From NCBI RefSeq assembly GCF_004341205.1, contig NZ_SLUL01000010.1, positions 35,986 to 99,985 on the forward strand: a stretch of DNA of 64,000 nt, given 5' to 3'. The stretch's first letter is position 1. Every line of letters starts with the position of its first letter. Below are positions 44,041 through 54,703 of the stretch, piece after piece. The translations under genes and the position numbers were made by a program. The notes beneath the pieces were generated by a model, which saw only the letters and a list, made by a program, of their open reading frames with translations, was not told the DNA's origin and made no database searches. This DNA is from Thermolongibacillus altinsuensis. Lineage in GTDB: Bacteria; Bacillota; Bacilli; Bacillales; Anoxybacillaceae.

Positions 44041-44051
44041 ATTTTTTTTTC

Positions 44052-44114
44052 GAAAAAAGGAGGGTATCCGAAAAGCGAACGCTTAGCGAACACTTTTGGG
44101 ACACCCTCCTCTTT
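44052..44114 (-). terminator. Terminator of acnA
   Basis: GGAGGGTGTCCCAAAAG pairs imperfectly with CTTTTCGGATACCCTCC over a 17-base interior that itself contains CGCTAAGCG; T6 follows on the minus strand. Directly after the acnA stop. Confidence 0.85.
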
Positions 44115-46841
44115 TTAGCGTTTTAATCTTTCGCGTTTTAATTTTTCGCGCAACACCATTTGTAAAATGCCGCCATGGCGATAATAGTCGATTTCGACTT
44201 CGCTGTCAAAGCGAACTAATACTTCAAACTCTTTCACTTCACCTGTTTCTGGATTTGTAGCCGTTACTTTTACATAGTCGCGCGGTTTTACGTTTTCATC
44301 AATATGCACTTCAAATACTTCTTTTCCTGTTAATCCAAGTGTTTCGGCATTTTCACCTTCTTTAAATTGCAGCGGCAATACGCCCATTAGCACGAGATTG
44401 GAACGATGGATGCGCTCGAAGCTTTCTGCAATAACCGTCTTAATTCCAAGTAAATATGTTCCTTTTGCAGCCCAGTCGCGAGAGCTTCCCATTCCATAAT
44501 CTTTACCAGCAATAACTACAAGTCCTGTGCCATCTTGTTTATATTTCATGCACGCATCATAAATAGACATGACTTCGCCAGTTGGCCAATATGTTGTATA
44601 TCCACCTTCTGTTCCAGGGGCAATTTGGTTGCGAATGCGAATGTTCGCAAACGTACCGCGCATCATGACTTCGTGGTTACCGCGGCGAGAGCCATATGAG
44701 TTAAAGTCTTTTGGATCCACGCCTTTAGAAATTAAGTATTGACCTGCTGGCGTGTTGACACCGATTGAACCAGCTGGTGAAATATGGTCTGTTGTAACAG
44801 AATCACCGAATTTTCCAACGACACGCAATCCTTTGAGCGGTTTCACTTCACCAACTTCTGGTGATAACCCTTCAAAGAACGGAGGGTTTTGAATATATGT
44901 GGAATTTTCATCCCATTGGTAAAGTGGCTCATCCGTTGTTTCAATCGCATTCCAGCGCGGATTGTCGTCAAAGACTCGCTCATATTCTTTACGGAACAAT
45001 TCTGGCGTGACAGTCTGTTTTATAACTTCTTTTACTTCTTCCATCGATGGCCAAATGTCGTTAAAGTACACATCGTTGCCATCTTTGTCTTTGCCAATTG
45101 GCTCTTTTAATAAGTCGATATCAACCGTACCTGCTAGTGCATATGCAACAACAAGCGGCGGTGATGCTAAATAGTTTCCTTTCACAAGCGGATGAATGCG
45201 ACCTTCGAAGTTGCGGTTACCAGAAAGCACGCTTGTCACAAGCAAGTCATTTTCCGCAATTGCTTTTTCAAGTTCAGGCGCAAGCGGTCCTGAGTTACCG
45301 ATACATGTCGTACAACCGTAACCGACAATGTTGAAGCCGATTTGCTCTAAATATGGAAGCAAACCAGAATCTTTCAAGTAACCAGTAACAACTTTAGAAC
45401 CTGGCGCAAGCGATGTTTTCACATATTTCGGAACTTTCAATCCTTTTTCTACCGCTCTTTTCGCCACTAAACCTGCAGCGATTAGTACGTATGGGTTCGA
45501 TGTATTTGTACAGCTTGTGATTGCGGCAATCGCAATCGCACCTGTTTTCATTTTTACTTCTTCGCCATTTAACGTAACCGTTATTTCTTTATCAAGATCC
45601 GCTTCTGTTAAACCGAAGCCTTGGTTTCCTTGTGGCGCTACAACCGCTTGACGGAATGCTTCCTTCATCTTAGAAAGCGGAATTAAATCTTGCGGACGTT
45701 TTGGTCCAGAAAGATTTGGTTCAATTTCAGAAAGATTAATTTCGACAACATCTGTGAAAATTGGTTCTGGCGCATCCGGTGTATAGAATAAGCCGTTTGC
45801 TTTGCAGTATGCTTCAACGACTTGAACGTGGTGTTCATCTCGACCAGTTAAACGCAAATATTCAAGCGCTTCTTCATCAACCGGGAAGAAACCACATGTT
45901 GCTCCATATTCTGGCGCCATGTTTGCTATTGTTGCACGATCTGCTAATGGCAGCGTTGCCACTCCAGGACCGAAAAACTCAACGAATTTACCAACCACAC
46001 CTTTTTTACGAAGCACTTGTGTCACTTTTAATGCAAGGTCGGTCGCCGTTGTTCCGTTTGGCAATTTTCCTGTTAATCTTACACCAATGACTTCTGGAAC
46101 CGGGAAGTAAGAAGGTTGTCCAAGCATGCCAGCCTCTGCTTCAATACCGCCAACTCCCCAACCGAGGACGCCAAGTCCGTTGATCATGGTCGTGTGAGAG
46201 TCCGTACCGACTAACGTGTCTGGGAACGCTTCGTACTCACCGTTTTCCCCTTCGATTGCATGAACAACATTAGCTAAATATTCTAAGTTTACTTGATGAA
46301 CAATTCCAGTTGCTGGTGGAACTGCACGGTAATTTCTGAACGCTTTTTGTGCCCACTTTAAAAACTTATAACGTTCAGCATTGCGCTCAAATTCTAAATT
46401 CATATTATATTCAAGCGCATCGTCTGTTCCCGCTTTATCGACTTGTACGGAGTGGTCAATAACGAGATCGACAGGAATTTCGGGGTTAATTTCATACGGA
46501 TCTCCGCCAATGTCCGCCATTGCCTTGCGCATAGACGCTAAATCCACAACAGCAGGAACACCTGTGAAGTCTTGCAAAATCACGCGCGATGGCTTAAATG
46601 GAACATCGATCTCTTTTACCTCATCCGTTCCCCATTTTGCAAGATTTTCAACGTGCTCCTTTGTAATCACACGTCCATCTACTTGACGCAACACGGACTC
46701 AAGAAGCACCTTAATGGAGTATGGAAGGCGAGAAACTTTCCCGATTCCCGCTTCTTCGAGAGCTTGTAAACGGTAGTAGTTATACTTTTTTCCGTTTACT
46801 TCAAATGACGCACGTGCTTGAAATACATCTTGTTTTGTCAT
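44115..46841 (-). CDS. acnA: Aconitate hydratase
   Basis: 908 residues (citB in B. subtilis). Interconverts citrate and isocitrate in the TCA cycle; the apoprotein of this type also binds iron-responsive RNA elements. The [4Fe-4S] cysteines are in TSCTNTSNP and [13 protein letters not shown]; the swivel domain with [13 protein letters not shown] is at the C terminus. Monocistronic between its own promoter with a CcpC-like site and a strong terminator. Start ATG has GGGGG eight bases upstream. Confidence 0.97.
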   Translation of the reverse strand: MTKQDVFQARASFEVNGKKYNYYRLQALEEAGIGKVSRLPYSIKVLLESVLRQVDGRVITKEHVENLAKWGTDEVKEIDVPFKPSRVILQDFTGVPAVVDLASMRKAMADIGGDPYEINPEIPVDLVIDHSVQVDKAGTDDALEYNMNLEFERNAERYKFLKWAQKAFRNYRAVPPATGIVHQVNLEYLANVVHAIEGENGEYEAFPDTLVGTDSHTTMINGLGVLGWGVGGIEAEAGMLGQPSYFPVPEVIGVRLTGKLPNGTTATDLALKVTQVLRKKGVVGKFVEFFGPGVATLPLADRATIANMAPEYGATCGFFPVDEEALEYLRLTGRDEHHVQVVEAYCKANGLFYTPDAPEPIFTDVVEINLSEIEPNLSGPKRPQDLIPLSKMKEAFRQAVVAPQGNQGFGLTEADLDKEITVTLNGEEVKMKTGAIAIAAITSCTNTSNPYVLIAAGLVAKRAVEKGLKVPKYVKTSLAPGSKVVTGYLKDSGLLPYLEQIGFNIVGYGCTTCIGNSGPLAPELEKAIAENDLLVTSVLSGNRNFEGRIHPLVKGNYLASPPLVVAYALAGTVDIDLLKEPIGKDKDGNDVYFNDIWPSMEEVKEVIKQTVTPELFRKEYERVFDDNPRWNAIETTDEPLYQWDENSTYIQNPPFFEGLSPEVGEVKPLKGLRVVGKFGDSVTTDHISPAGSIGVNTPAGQYLISKGVDPKDFNSYGSRRGNHEVMMRGTFANIRIRNQIAPGTEGGYTTYWPTGEVMSIYDACMKYKQDGTGLVVIAGKDYGMGSSRDWAAKGTYLLGIKTVIAESFERIHRSNLVLMGVLPLQFKEGENAETLGLTGKEVFEVHIDENVKPRDYVKVTATNPETGEVKEFEVLVRFDSEVEIDYYRHGGILQMVLREKLKRERLKR

Positions 46842-46935
46842 ATGTATTACCCCCTTAACGCAAATAGTGAGCTATTTTCCAGCCACGTGAAAAATAGCCA
46901 TCTTTCTCCCAAATCCCCAAAATTCCTACGCTTTT

Positions 46936-46978
46936 ATCTTAATACAATGCTATACATAAGTAAATAATAATTGTTTAT
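46936..46978 (-). promoter_or_regulatory. acnA promoter with CcpC-like dyad
   Basis: Minus-strand -10 TAAGAT (46941-46936) and -35 TTACTT (46963-46958) with 16-base spacing. ATAATAATTGTTTAT (46964-46978) fits the CcpC dyad ATAA-N7-TTAT exactly, and a further ATAA half site lies at 46956-46959 within the promoter. CcpC represses citB in B. subtilis unless citrate accumulates. Confidence 0.6.
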
Positions 46979-47042
46979 AAGTTTCAGATAAATGTATATT
47001 TTTTATCAAAATTACAATAATAGAATATGGAGGTGAAGAACA

Positions 47043-47192
47043 ATGGCCAAAAGAAAAGCGAATCATGTCATTCCAGGAATGAACGATGCCAGCGCCCAAG
47101 GAAAAGGAGCTGGTTACAACGAAGAATTTTCTAATGAACCCCTAACGGAAGAGCAGCGACAAAATAATAAAAAGCGCAAGAAAAATCAATAA
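47043..47192 (+). CDS. sspO: Small acid-soluble spore protein O
   Basis: 49 residues, beginning [20 protein letters not shown] and ending NNKKRKKNQ, almost the same as B. subtilis SspO (CotK). GGAGGTG lies eight bases before the ATG. Located beside acnA/citB and sspP as in B. subtilis. A minor forespore protein. Confidence 0.95.
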   Translation: MAKRKANHVIPGMNDASAQGKGAGYNEEFSNEPLTEEQRQNNKKRKKNQ

Positions 47193-47214
47193 TCCCGCAC
47201 AAAGCGGGATTATT
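47187..47214. terminator. Bidirectional terminator at the sspO stop
   Basis: AATAATCCCGC/GCGGGATTATT with a five-base loop; contains the sspO stop codon and abuts the convergent gene. Confidence 0.8.
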
Positions 47215-47479
47215 CATATTGATTCACTTCATCTACAATGGCCTGTAAATCATCACGAAATTGTTCTAGCTGTTTCCGTTGTTTTTCTGAAGCAACTTCT
47301 AATGCATTATTAATTTGTGCGAACGCTTCATTTACTTCCTGTTTTAAATGTTTTAACTGACTGCCATAATCAGCCTGATCTTTCACAAGATGATCATACC
47401 ATTCTTTTGCTTCCATCGTTCCTTGCTGTGCCGCTTGAAACGCTTGTTGTTTATTTTTATGATAAGGCAATGTTCTCAC
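47210..47479 (-). CDS. Hypothetical helical protein (DUF2524/YtzC-like, tentative)
   Basis: 89 residues, almost wholly helical and charged, likely a coiled coil (LKHLKQEVNEAFAQINNALE, then EKQRKQLEQFRDDLQAIVDE). The pattern recalls YtzC-type small proteins, from memory. GAAGGAGTGAGA precedes its ATG. It lies convergent to sspO, divergent from sspP. Confidence 0.7.
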   Translation of the reverse strand: MRTLPYHKNKQQAFQAAQQGTMEAKEWYDHLVKDQADYGSQLKHLKQEVNEAFAQINNALEVASEKQRKQLEQFRDDLQAIVDEVNQYE

Positions 47480-47594
47480 TCCTTCTCTTTTTCAGACAGT
47501 ATTATCGTTCCAATGAAAATCAATAAATATGCGCAAAAAAGGGGAATAAATAACGAAAAACACCTCATCTTATAAAAGAAAGGAGCGTGGACAT

Positions 47595-47738
47595 ATGAAT
47601 AAAAACACAAGCAAAGATATGCGTAAAAATGCACCAAAAGGAGATAACCCTGGGCAACCAGAGCCTTTAAGCGGATCAAAAAAAGTAAAAAACCGAAATC
47701 ACACAAGACAAAAACATAATTCCAGTCATGATATGTAA
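47595..47738 (+). CDS. sspP: Small acid-soluble spore protein P
   Basis: 47 residues, [20 protein letters not shown] to [10 protein letters not shown], nearly identical to B. subtilis SspP (CotL). AGGAGCG precedes the ATG and a terminator follows. Forespore-specific minor protein; gene order sspO-sspP-yneK is conserved although here a helical gene lies between the two ssp genes. Confidence 0.95.
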   Translation: MNKNTSKDMRKNAPKGDNPGQPEPLSGSKKVKNRNHTRQKHNSSHDM

Positions 47739-47758
47739 AAGAACTTGATCAGAAAGAG

Positions 47759-47789
47759 AGGGACTGACATCGTTAAGTCAGTCCTTTAT
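47759..47789 (+). terminator. Terminator of sspP
   Basis: GGACTGAC/GTCAGTCC with eight-base loop followed by TTTATT. Confidence 0.8.
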
Positions 47790-47856
47790 TATGCTTGATT
47801 CAACATTTCTTTTTTTACATAATAAATGTTGAATCATTTGAATGAGGTGGATGGAG

Positions 47857-48294
47857 ATGTTAACAGGTTGGTTTTTATGGTTTATTTTATTTTGGACTGT
47901 TTTCCTTCTGGTCACGATGTCCATCGGTGGCTTTTTTATGTTTCGTAAATTTTTAAAACGTTTGCCAAAAGAAGATGGCAAATCGGAATTAGATTGGCAA
48001 GAGTATTATATTGAACAAACGCGTCATTTATGGTCCGAACCCGAAAAATCATTGTTAGAAGATTTAGTCAAACCGGTTCCAGAATTATTTCGTGACGTCG
48101 CTCGCCAAAAAATTGCTGGAAAAATTGGCGAATTAGCGTTAAAAGAAAAAGCGGAGCGAATTACTGAAGATTTGGTCATTCGCGGCTATATTCTCGCCAC
48201 TCCAAAGCGCGATCATAAATTTTTAATCAAAGCGTTGAAAGAAAAACAAATCGATTTGGGGAAATATGAGCATTTACTAATGAAAAAAAGCTAA
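47857..48294 (+). CDS. yneK: Membrane-anchored protein YneK (DUF2621)
   Basis: 145 residues with one N-terminal membrane helix (WFLWFILFWTVFLLVTMSIGG) and a soluble helical domain (LPKEDGKSELDWQEYYIEQT). Start at 47857 (MLTGWF) preferred over 47842 because AGGTGG lies six bases upstream and the B. subtilis protein begins equivalently. Function unknown. Confidence 0.87.
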   Translation: MLTGWFLWFILFWTVFLLVTMSIGGFFMFRKFLKRLPKEDGKSELDWQEYYIEQTRHLWSEPEKSLLEDLVKPVPELFRDVARQKIAGKIGELALKEKAERITEDLVIRGYILATPKRDHKFLIKALKEKQIDLGKYEHLLMKKS

Positions 48295-48330
48295 TCTAAA
48301 AGCTCTACTTGCTTTTAGATTAGCTTTTTT
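48284..48330. terminator. Strong bidirectional terminator yneK / ccdC
   Basis: 20-bp perfect stem AAAAAAGCTAATCTAAAAGC and its complement, seven-base loop, with T6 on both strands. Confidence 0.93.
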
Positions 48331-48787
48331 GCTTTAACTCCGCTTGTATTTTTTTAAACGATACATACATGGCAATTCGCCATGGAACAATCATCGCAAA
48401 TGCTAAAATCCAAAACATCCCAGCTAACTGTCCGTAATCGATCGTTTGGCTTAAATATGTTTTTAACGCGAGACGAATGAAAACAAGGCCGATCACAATA
48501 AAAGCAAAGGCCTTTGAACGTTTCAAATAAATTTCATTATTTCGCACTTCAAATCGAGATGTTTTGATTAATAAAATTGAAAACAGTGATCCAACAATCA
48601 CTGCTTCAATCAATTCAAGCGTTGTTACCCGAAACATCGGATGCAAAAACATAAGTGCTCCCGTACTCATAAAAATAGGTGGTAAAATAATTTTTTTTGC
48701 CGTTGCAGGTCTTTTTGCCGCTTTCATTCGAACAAAAAGAACGAACACCGCCATAAATAAGGCAAAGACAGAGCTGAAAATTGCCAA
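48320..48787 (-). CDS. ccdC: Membrane protein CcdC (YneJ)
   Basis: 155 residues, about five membrane helices, with RPATAKKIILPPIFMSTGAL as the conserved CcdC segment. Encoded with CcdA in a cluster linked to cytochrome c biogenesis, though YneJ is not known to be required. The start is taken as TTG at 48787, nine bases after AAAGGA; the ATG at 48814 lacks a ribosome binding site and would add a charged extension. Confidence 0.82.
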   Translation of the reverse strand: MAIFSSVFALFMAVFVLFVRMKAAKRPATAKKIILPPIFMSTGALMFLHPMFRVTTLELIEAVIVGSLFSILLIKTSRFEVRNNEIYLKRSKAFAFIVIGLVFIRLALKTYLSQTIDYGQLAGMFWILAFAMIVPWRIAMYVSFKKIQAELKQKS

Positions 48788-48815
48788 GGTGATCTTTCCT
48801 TTCTTTTCGTACATT

Positions 48816-49175
48816 TTATAGCAGAACGCGCTGAATCGCTTCGATCACACGACTTTCATCAAACGGTTTAACAATGAAATCGGTCGCTCCTGCCTCAATC
48901 GCTTCAACAACCATTTTATGTTGCCCCATCGCGGAACACATAATAATTTTCGCATGCGGATCTTCTTTTTTAATGGCTTTCACCGCTTCAAGTCCGCTCA
49001 TGACAGGCATCGTAATATCCAATGTAACAATATCTGGTTTTAATGATTTATACATTTCAACAGCTTGTTGACCGTTTTCTGCTTCGCCAACAACCTCATG
49101 ATTTGCCTTTTTTAAAATGTTCGATAAAGTCATTCGCATGAATTTTGCATCATCGACAATTAAAACTTTGGCCAT
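48816..49175 (-). CDS. yneI: CheY-like response regulator YneI
   Basis: 119-residue stand-alone receiver domain. Acidic pocket DD in LIVDDAKF, phospho-acceptor Asp in PDIVTLDITMPVMSG, switch Thr/Ser in IIMCSAMGQ and Lys in DFIVKPFD. No output domain. Lies between ccdA and ccdC as in B. subtilis. GGGGGGATATGA precedes the ATG. Confidence 0.92.
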   Translation of the reverse strand: MAKVLIVDDAKFMRMTLSNILKKANHEVVGEAENGQQAVEMYKSLKPDIVTLDITMPVMSGLEAVKAIKKEDPHAKIIMCSAMGQHKMVVEAIEAGATDFIVKPFDESRVIEAIQRVLL

Positions 49176-49211
49176 TCATATCCCCCCTCATACCTTCCAA
49201 TCGCTTACCTA

Positions 49212-49919
49212 TTAAAAACCTGTAAACCCCCCAAACATATTTGTAAGATAGATTGTAATTTTGGTCATCCAATCAAAAAATAAAACGACTCCCATCGCTA
49301 CCATCACATATCCGCCAATCTTCATAATTTTCACATGGTATTTGCGAATCCATCCCATTTTACCAATGAAAAAGGATAAAAGCAAAAACGGAATAGCAAA
49401 TCCGAGCGAATAAGCGGTCATATAGATAACCCCTAAACTCGGATTGGTTGCTGCTAAAGCGATCACAGAAACTAAAATCGGGCCTGTGCAAGGGGTCCAG
49501 CCAGCTGCGAATGCCATGCCGATCAAAAACGAACCGATATATCCAGAAGGGCGGTTTTGAAACGATAAACGCCGATCGCTCATAAGAAACTTTGGTTTAA
49601 AGACGCCCGCAATAACAAATCCGAAAAAGACCATCAAAATGGCGCCAATTTGACGAATGAAATCTTGGTATGTATGAAAAAATCGACCAAGCACCGATGT
49701 GCCGAAACCAATCGAAATAAAAATAAATGAAAAACCTAATAAGAAAAACAAAGTGTGAAGAAAACTTCGCTTTTTTAACAGCGCATAGTCCGATTTCAGA
49801 TCGCTGACGGATATCCCTGTAATATACGATAAAAAGGCAGGATACAGCGGCAAGCAACAAGGTGAAATAAACGACAAAAAGCCAGCGCCGAAAGCAAGAA
49901 ACAATTTGATATCGACCAT
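49212..49919 (-). CDS. ccdA: Cytochrome c biogenesis protein CcdA
   Basis: 235-residue, six-helix thiol-disulfide transporter of the DsbD/CcdA family. Redox-active cysteines are in [11 protein letters not shown] and in [10 protein letters not shown]. It passes reductant from thioredoxin to extracytoplasmic partners for haem attachment to cytochrome c and for spore cortex synthesis. Start at 49919 has GGAG nine bases upstream. The nos cytochrome c in this window would depend on it. Confidence 0.95.
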   Translation of the reverse strand: MVDIKLFLAFGAGFLSFISPCCLPLYPAFLSYITGISVSDLKSDYALLKKRSFLHTLFFLLGFSFIFISIGFGTSVLGRFFHTYQDFIRQIGAILMVFFGFVIAGVFKPKFLMSDRRLSFQNRPSGYIGSFLIGMAFAAGWTPCTGPILVSVIALAATNPSLGVIYMTAYSLGFAIPFLLLSFFIGKMGWIRKYHVKIMKIGGYVMVAMGVVLFFDWMTKITIYLTNMFGGFTGF

Positions 49920-50101
49920 GGTTAGGCACTCCAATTCCAATTTTTCATTGTTTATATTTTATCAAAAAAATAGAAAAACGAGCAATAATTCATCCTTCAA
50001 TTACGGATGAGCAGCATACGCAAATTTGTGAAGTGACGAATTCTCTGATACTCTCACATTTTCATTTCGCTTAGAAGAGGAAGAATTGTGATTGATAAAA
50101 A

Positions 50102-50121
50102 AGACACTCTTCACGAGTGCC
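50102..50121 (-). terminator. Terminator of yneF
   Basis: GGCACTC/GAGTGTC (one G-U) followed by T6 on the minus strand. The stretch 49941-50100 between ccdA and yneF shows no gene. Confidence 0.75.
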
Positions 50122-50131
50122 TGCGAGTTTC

Positions 50132-50344
50132 TTATTTAAATTGATTGTTCATCGCTTTCATCATTTGATTAATTTTCTTTTGTGATGGAGTCATCCCCAT
50201 TTGCATCATCATCATGCGAATCATTTGTTCATTAATTGGTGGATTTTTCTTCAAATAGTTCATCATCGTTTTGCGAGCGATGAAAAACCCTAGCGCAACC
50301 CCAGCAACAAGCGCTAAAATGCCCACTAAAATGGTTGTCCCCAT
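50132..50344 (-). CDS. yneF: UPF0154 family protein YneF
   Basis: 70 residues: one N-terminal membrane helix ([22 protein letters not shown]) and a conserved basic tail with [17 protein letters not shown]. Common in Firmicutes and Mollicutes; function unknown. In B. subtilis sirA lies between tkt and yneF; here only about 137 bases separate them and sirA is absent. Confidence 0.92.
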   Translation of the reverse strand: MGTTILVGILALVAGVALGFFIARKTMMNYLKKNPPINEQMIRMMMMQMGMTPSQKKINQMMKAMNNQFK

Positions 50345-50452
50345 ATTTTTTCCTCCTTCATGTTGTCTACATTACAGTGTACTAAACAATAAAACATTAT
50401 ACAATATTTTGCGCTGAAAATATGCGCTGAAAATATTTTTCTTTTACAAAAA

Positions 50453-50479
50453 GAAAGGGAGAGCGCTTCTCTCCCTTTT
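50453..50479 (-). terminator. Terminator of tkt
   Basis: AAAGGGAGAG/CTCTCCCTTT hairpin followed by a T-rich stretch on the minus strand. Confidence 0.85.
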
Positions 50480-50481
50480 GC

Positions 50482-52488
50482 TTACTTGTTTAACAACGCT
50501 TTTACACGCGCAACAACATTGTCAACCGTAAATCCGTACTCTTGCATAATTTTCTCGCCTGGAGCTGAAGCACCAAAACGGTCAATCGCTAAGATGTCAC
50601 CTTCGTCGCCTGTATAACGTTCCCAACCAAGCGATGATGCCATTTCAATGGCTAAACGTTTCTTTACATGTTTTGGAATGACGCTTTCTTTATATTCGGC
50701 TGGTTGTGCCTCAAAGCGATCCCATGACGGCATGCTCACAACAGAAACATGAATGCCCTCTGAAGCCAATACTTTCTGTGCCTCAACCGCAAGGCTTACT
50801 TCCGAACCTGAAGCGAGCAATAGCGCTTGCGGATCGCCATTTTGCGCCTCTGAAACGACATAGGCACCTCTTTTCACACCTTCATAAGCACGCTCTGCTG
50901 TTGTCGCAAGCGTAGGAAGGTTTTGTCTTGTTAACACAAGGGCTGTTGGGCGGTCAGTTGATTCTAGAGCTAAGCGCCACGCGGCTGCTGTCTCGTTCGC
51001 ATCAGCCGGACGGATAACAGACATATTTGGCATCGCACGCAATGATGCTAATTGTTCAATTGGTTCATGCGTTGGACCGTCTTCACCGACTGCAATACTA
51101 TCATGTGTAAACACATACGTAACCGGTAATCCCATTAATGCTGCTAAGCGAATCGCCGGACGTAAATAATCGGAGAAAACAAAGAACGTACCGCCGAACA
51201 CTTTCACACCGCCATGAAGCGCCATACCGTTCATCGCTGCACCCATCGCAAACTCGCGGACACCAAACCAAATGTTGCGGCCTTCATAGCTACCTGGAAG
51301 GAAGTCTCCTGCTCCTTTAATCAACGTTTTGTTTGAACCAGCAAGGTCCGCAGAGCCTCCGATAAATTGTGGAACGACTTTCGCAATGGCATTGAGCACT
51401 TCACCTGATGAAGCACGAGTAGCTAAACTTTTTCCTTCTTCATAAACTGGTAAATGTTCATGCCATCCTTCTGGAAGTTTTCCTTCCATCGCTAATTCTA
51501 ACTGTTTAGCTAATTCTGGATAAGCTTGTTTGTAGCGCGCAAATAATTCGTTCCATTCTGCTTCTTTTTTCTCTCCAGCTTCTTTTACGACCTTTTTAAA
51601 ATGAGCGTATACTTCATCTGGAACATAGAAATCTTCTTCAAATGTCCACTTGTACGCTTCTTTTGTTAACTTAATCTCGTCTTTTCCAAGCGGAGAACCG
51701 TGTACATCGGCTGTTCCAGCTTTGTTTGGAGAACCATACCCGATCGTTGTTTTTACTTCAATTAATGTCGGACGATCTAAATCTTTTTGTGCCTCCGCAA
51801 TCGCATTGGCAATTTCTTCGATATTATTTCCGTCTTCTACACGGAGATATTGCCAGCCGTATGCTTTGAATCGCTGTTCAACACTTTCTGAGAACGATAA
51901 GCGTAGCTCCCCGTCAAGAGAAATATCATTGGAGTCATAAAGAACGATCAGGCGACCGAGTTTTAAATGTCCAGCAAGCGAAGCAGCTTCAGCTGAAACG
52001 CCTTCCATTAAATCGCCATCACCGCAAATGGCATATGTGAAATGGTTAATGATCTCAAAGTTTTCTTTGTTGTATGTAGCTGCTAAATGACGTTCAGCCA
52101 TCGCCATACCAACGGCCATCGCAATTCCTTGTCCGAGTGGACCCGTTGTTGCCTCCACTCCTGGTGTATGTCCGTATTCTGGATGGCCCGGTGTTTTGCT
52201 ACCCCATTGACGGAACTGCTTAATATCTTCCATTGTTACGTCATAGCCGCTTAAATGAAGCAAGCTATACAAAAGCATTGAACCGTGTCCTGCAGATAAC
52301 ACAAAACGGTCACGGTTGAACCATTTTGGGTTGCTTGGATTGTGGTTCATAAACTTTGTCCAAAGTGTATAAGCCATCGGTGCTGCGCCCATCGGCATGC
52401 CTGGATGACCCGAATTTGCTTTTTCAATCGCATCAATCGAAAGTGTTCGGATAGTTGCAATCGATAGTTGATCAATCGTATGTGCCAT
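50482..52488 (-). CDS. tkt: Transketolase
   Basis: 668-residue thiamine-diphosphate enzyme of the non-oxidative pentose phosphate pathway. ThDP/Mg-binding [21 protein letters not shown]-terminal [19 protein letters not shown], active-site [16 protein letters not shown] and transketolase motif [13 protein letters not shown] are all present. Start at 52488 (MAHTIDQ) has AAAGGA eight bases upstream. Own terminator. Confidence 0.97.
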   Translation of the reverse strand: MAHTIDQLSIATIRTLSIDAIEKANSGHPGMPMGAAPMAYTLWTKFMNHNPSNPKWFNRDRFVLSAGHGSMLLYSLLHLSGYDVTMEDIKQFRQWGSKTPGHPEYGHTPGVEATTGPLGQGIAMAVGMAMAERHLAATYNKENFEIINHFTYAICGDGDLMEGVSAEAASLAGHLKLGRLIVLYDSNDISLDGELRLSFSESVEQRFKAYGWQYLRVEDGNNIEEIANAIAEAQKDLDRPTLIEVKTTIGYGSPNKAGTADVHGSPLGKDEIKLTKEAYKWTFEEDFYVPDEVYAHFKKVVKEAGEKKEAEWNELFARYKQAYPELAKQLELAMEGKLPEGWHEHLPVYEEGKSLATRASSGEVLNAIAKVVPQFIGGSADLAGSNKTLIKGAGDFLPGSYEGRNIWFGVREFAMGAAMNGMALHGGVKVFGGTFFVFSDYLRPAIRLAALMGLPVTYVFTHDSIAVGEDGPTHEPIEQLASLRAMPNMSVIRPADANETAAAWRLALESTDRPTALVLTRQNLPTLATTAERAYEGVKRGAYVVSEAQNGDPQALLLASGSEVSLAVEAQKVLASEGIHVSVVSMPSWDRFEAQPAEYKESVIPKHVKKRLAIEMASSLGWERYTGDEGDILAIDRFGASAPGEKIMQEYGFTVDNVVARVKALLNK

Positions 52489-52640
52489 CGTTTTCATCCT
52501 TTCATTATTAAATGTTTTTCACTTTTTATCATATAGAAAAGCAGAAAAAATGTACAATGCTTCACGAGATATTTTTGTGACAAACTCGTTAAAGAAAAAA
52601 GAGAACATTTACTCTATTTATGTTCCCCATCCTCATTGGC

Positions 52641-52871
52641 TTAATGCAATCTTTTTCTTTTGCTTTCTTTCAGTTTTTGCGGTGTCACATCGTTTCCGTT
52701 TGGATCGATAATTTTTACAGAATGAAGCGTTTCAATCATCGCTGCTCGAAATGCCTGGACATATTCACGGCGCAATTGCGCTTGTTCTTCTTGTTCAGCT
52801 GTTGTCAATCCTTCGGTTTTCGCTTTTTTTGCCAGAAAATTGATTCGTAAAATTTTTTCTTGTGATAGCAT
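52641..52871 (-). CDS. ynzC: DUF896 protein YnzC
   Basis: 76 residues, helical hairpin (ILRINFLAKKAKTEGLTTAE then QAQLRREYVQAFR), the UPF0291/YnzC fold. Third gene after yneA and yneB in the SOS operon next to lexA. Function unknown. Confidence 0.93.
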   Translation of the reverse strand: MLSQEKILRINFLAKKAKTEGLTTAEQEEQAQLRREYVQAFRAAMIETLHSVKIIDPNGNDVTPQKLKESKRKRLH

Positions 52872-52887
52872 TCTTCACCATACCTTT

Positions 52888-53601
<714 letters not shown>

Positions 53602-53907
53602 TTATTTTTCTTTCCCTGCTAAAAGCGGTTCGTTATATTCCGATTTTAGCACAGGAATCACAATTTTCTCACCTGCTACAAGTTGGCCGTTTGGCAATTG
53701 ATTCACATCCATGACCCATTTAATAAATTCCTCTCTCGAAAGGTTATGCTCATTTTTATATTTTTCAGCGAGATTCCAAAGAGTATCGCCTACAGACACA
53801 GTAATTTCGACGTATTTTTCTTTCTCTACAGGCTCTGTTGCATATAAAAGTGCGACTAAAAAACTAAAACTTAAAACAGAGAAAACCACATAATGAATTT
53901 TACTCAT
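53602..53907 (-). CDS. yneA: SOS cell-division inhibitor YneA
   Basis: 101 residues: one N-terminal membrane helix and a LysM domain (ITVSVGDTLWNLAEKYKNEH to GQLVAGEKIVIPV). Blocks late division during DNA damage. It faces away from lexA across a region with three LexA boxes. AGGAGG lies nine bases before the ATG. Confidence 0.94.
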   Translation of the reverse strand: MSKIHYVVFSVLSFSFLVALLYATEPVEKEKYVEITVSVGDTLWNLAEKYKNEHNLSREEFIKWVMDVNQLPNGQLVAGEKIVIPVLKSEYNEPLLAGKEK

Positions 53908-53920
53908 GCCAATCCTCCTA

Positions 53921-53992
53921 GGAATGTTTGTTCGTATTTATAATAATAAGAACCTTTGTTCGTGTCAACACTTTTTTTCGAACTTATGTTTG
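53921..53992. promoter_or_regulatory. Three LexA (SOS) boxes between yneA and lexA
   Basis: GGAATGTTTGTTCG (53921), AGAACCTTTGTTCG (53949) and CGAACTTATGTTTG (53979), each a near match to CGAAC-N4-GTTCG, spaced 28-30 bases apart, so on about the same helix face. They cover the divergent promoters. Confidence 0.88.
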
Positions 53993-54054
53993 TATATTGT
54001 TATGAAACGTGTTATAATATAAGAAAAGATTGACAGTATGAGGTGTATAACAAA

Positions 54055-54672
54055 ATGGTCAAATTATCTAAAAGGCAACAACAAATTTTAGAGTTTATTA
54101 AGCACGAGGTACAGACAAAAGGTTATCCTCCGTCCGTTCGCGAAATTGGTGAAGCGGTCGGTTTAGCTTCAAGCTCAACGGTCCATGGCCATTTGGCTCG
54201 ATTAGAAAGCAAAGGTTTGATTCGCCGCGATCCAACAAAACCTCGTGCCATTGAAATACTAGATTCTTCTCCTTCTATTCCGAAAGCAAATGTTGTAAAC
54301 GTCCCGATCGTTGGAAAAGTGACCGCTGGGCAGCCAATTACAGCCATTGAAAATGTAGAAGAGTATTTTCCGCTTCCGGAGCGATTTGTTTCACCAGATG
54401 ATCAAGTGTTTATGTTGCAAGTTGTCGGCGATAGCATGATCGAGGCGGGAATTTTAAACGGAGACTATGTCATTGTCCGACAGCAACAAACCGCCAATAA
54501 TGGCGATATTGTCGTAGCCATGACAGAAGACAACGAAGCAACAGTGAAGCGCTTTTTTAAAGAAAAAGACCATATTCGTCTACAACCAGAAAACTCATCA
54601 ATGGAACCAATCATCGTTCAGCATGCTGTCATCCTTGGAAAGGTGATTGGTGTCTACCGTATGATTCATTAA
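54055..54672 (+). CDS. lexA: SOS repressor LexA
   Basis: 205 residues. N-terminal winged helix-turn-helix ([20 protein letters not shown]), cleavage site Ala91-Gly92 in KVTAGQP, and C-terminal protease dyad Ser127 ([10 protein letters not shown]) and Lys165 (ATVKRFF). Start at 54055 (MVKLSKRQ) follows GAGGTG by nine bases; an ATG four codons earlier is less well placed. Autorepressed through the boxes at 53921-53992. Confidence 0.97.
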   Translation: MVKLSKRQQQILEFIKHEVQTKGYPPSVREIGEAVGLASSSTVHGHLARLESKGLIRRDPTKPRAIEILDSSPSIPKANVVNVPIVGKVTAGQPITAIENVEEYFPLPERFVSPDDQVFMLQVVGDSMIEAGILNGDYVIVRQQQTANNGDIVVAMTEDNEATVKRFFKEKDHIRLQPENSSMEPIIVQHAVILGKVIGVYRMIH

Positions 54673-54703
54673 AAAAAGCTAACGGAAAACCGTTAGCTTT
54701 TTT
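54670..54703. terminator. Bidirectional terminator lexA / glnA
   Basis: AAAAAAGCTAACGG/CCGTTAGCTTTTTT with a four-base loop, between convergent genes. Confidence 0.92.
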
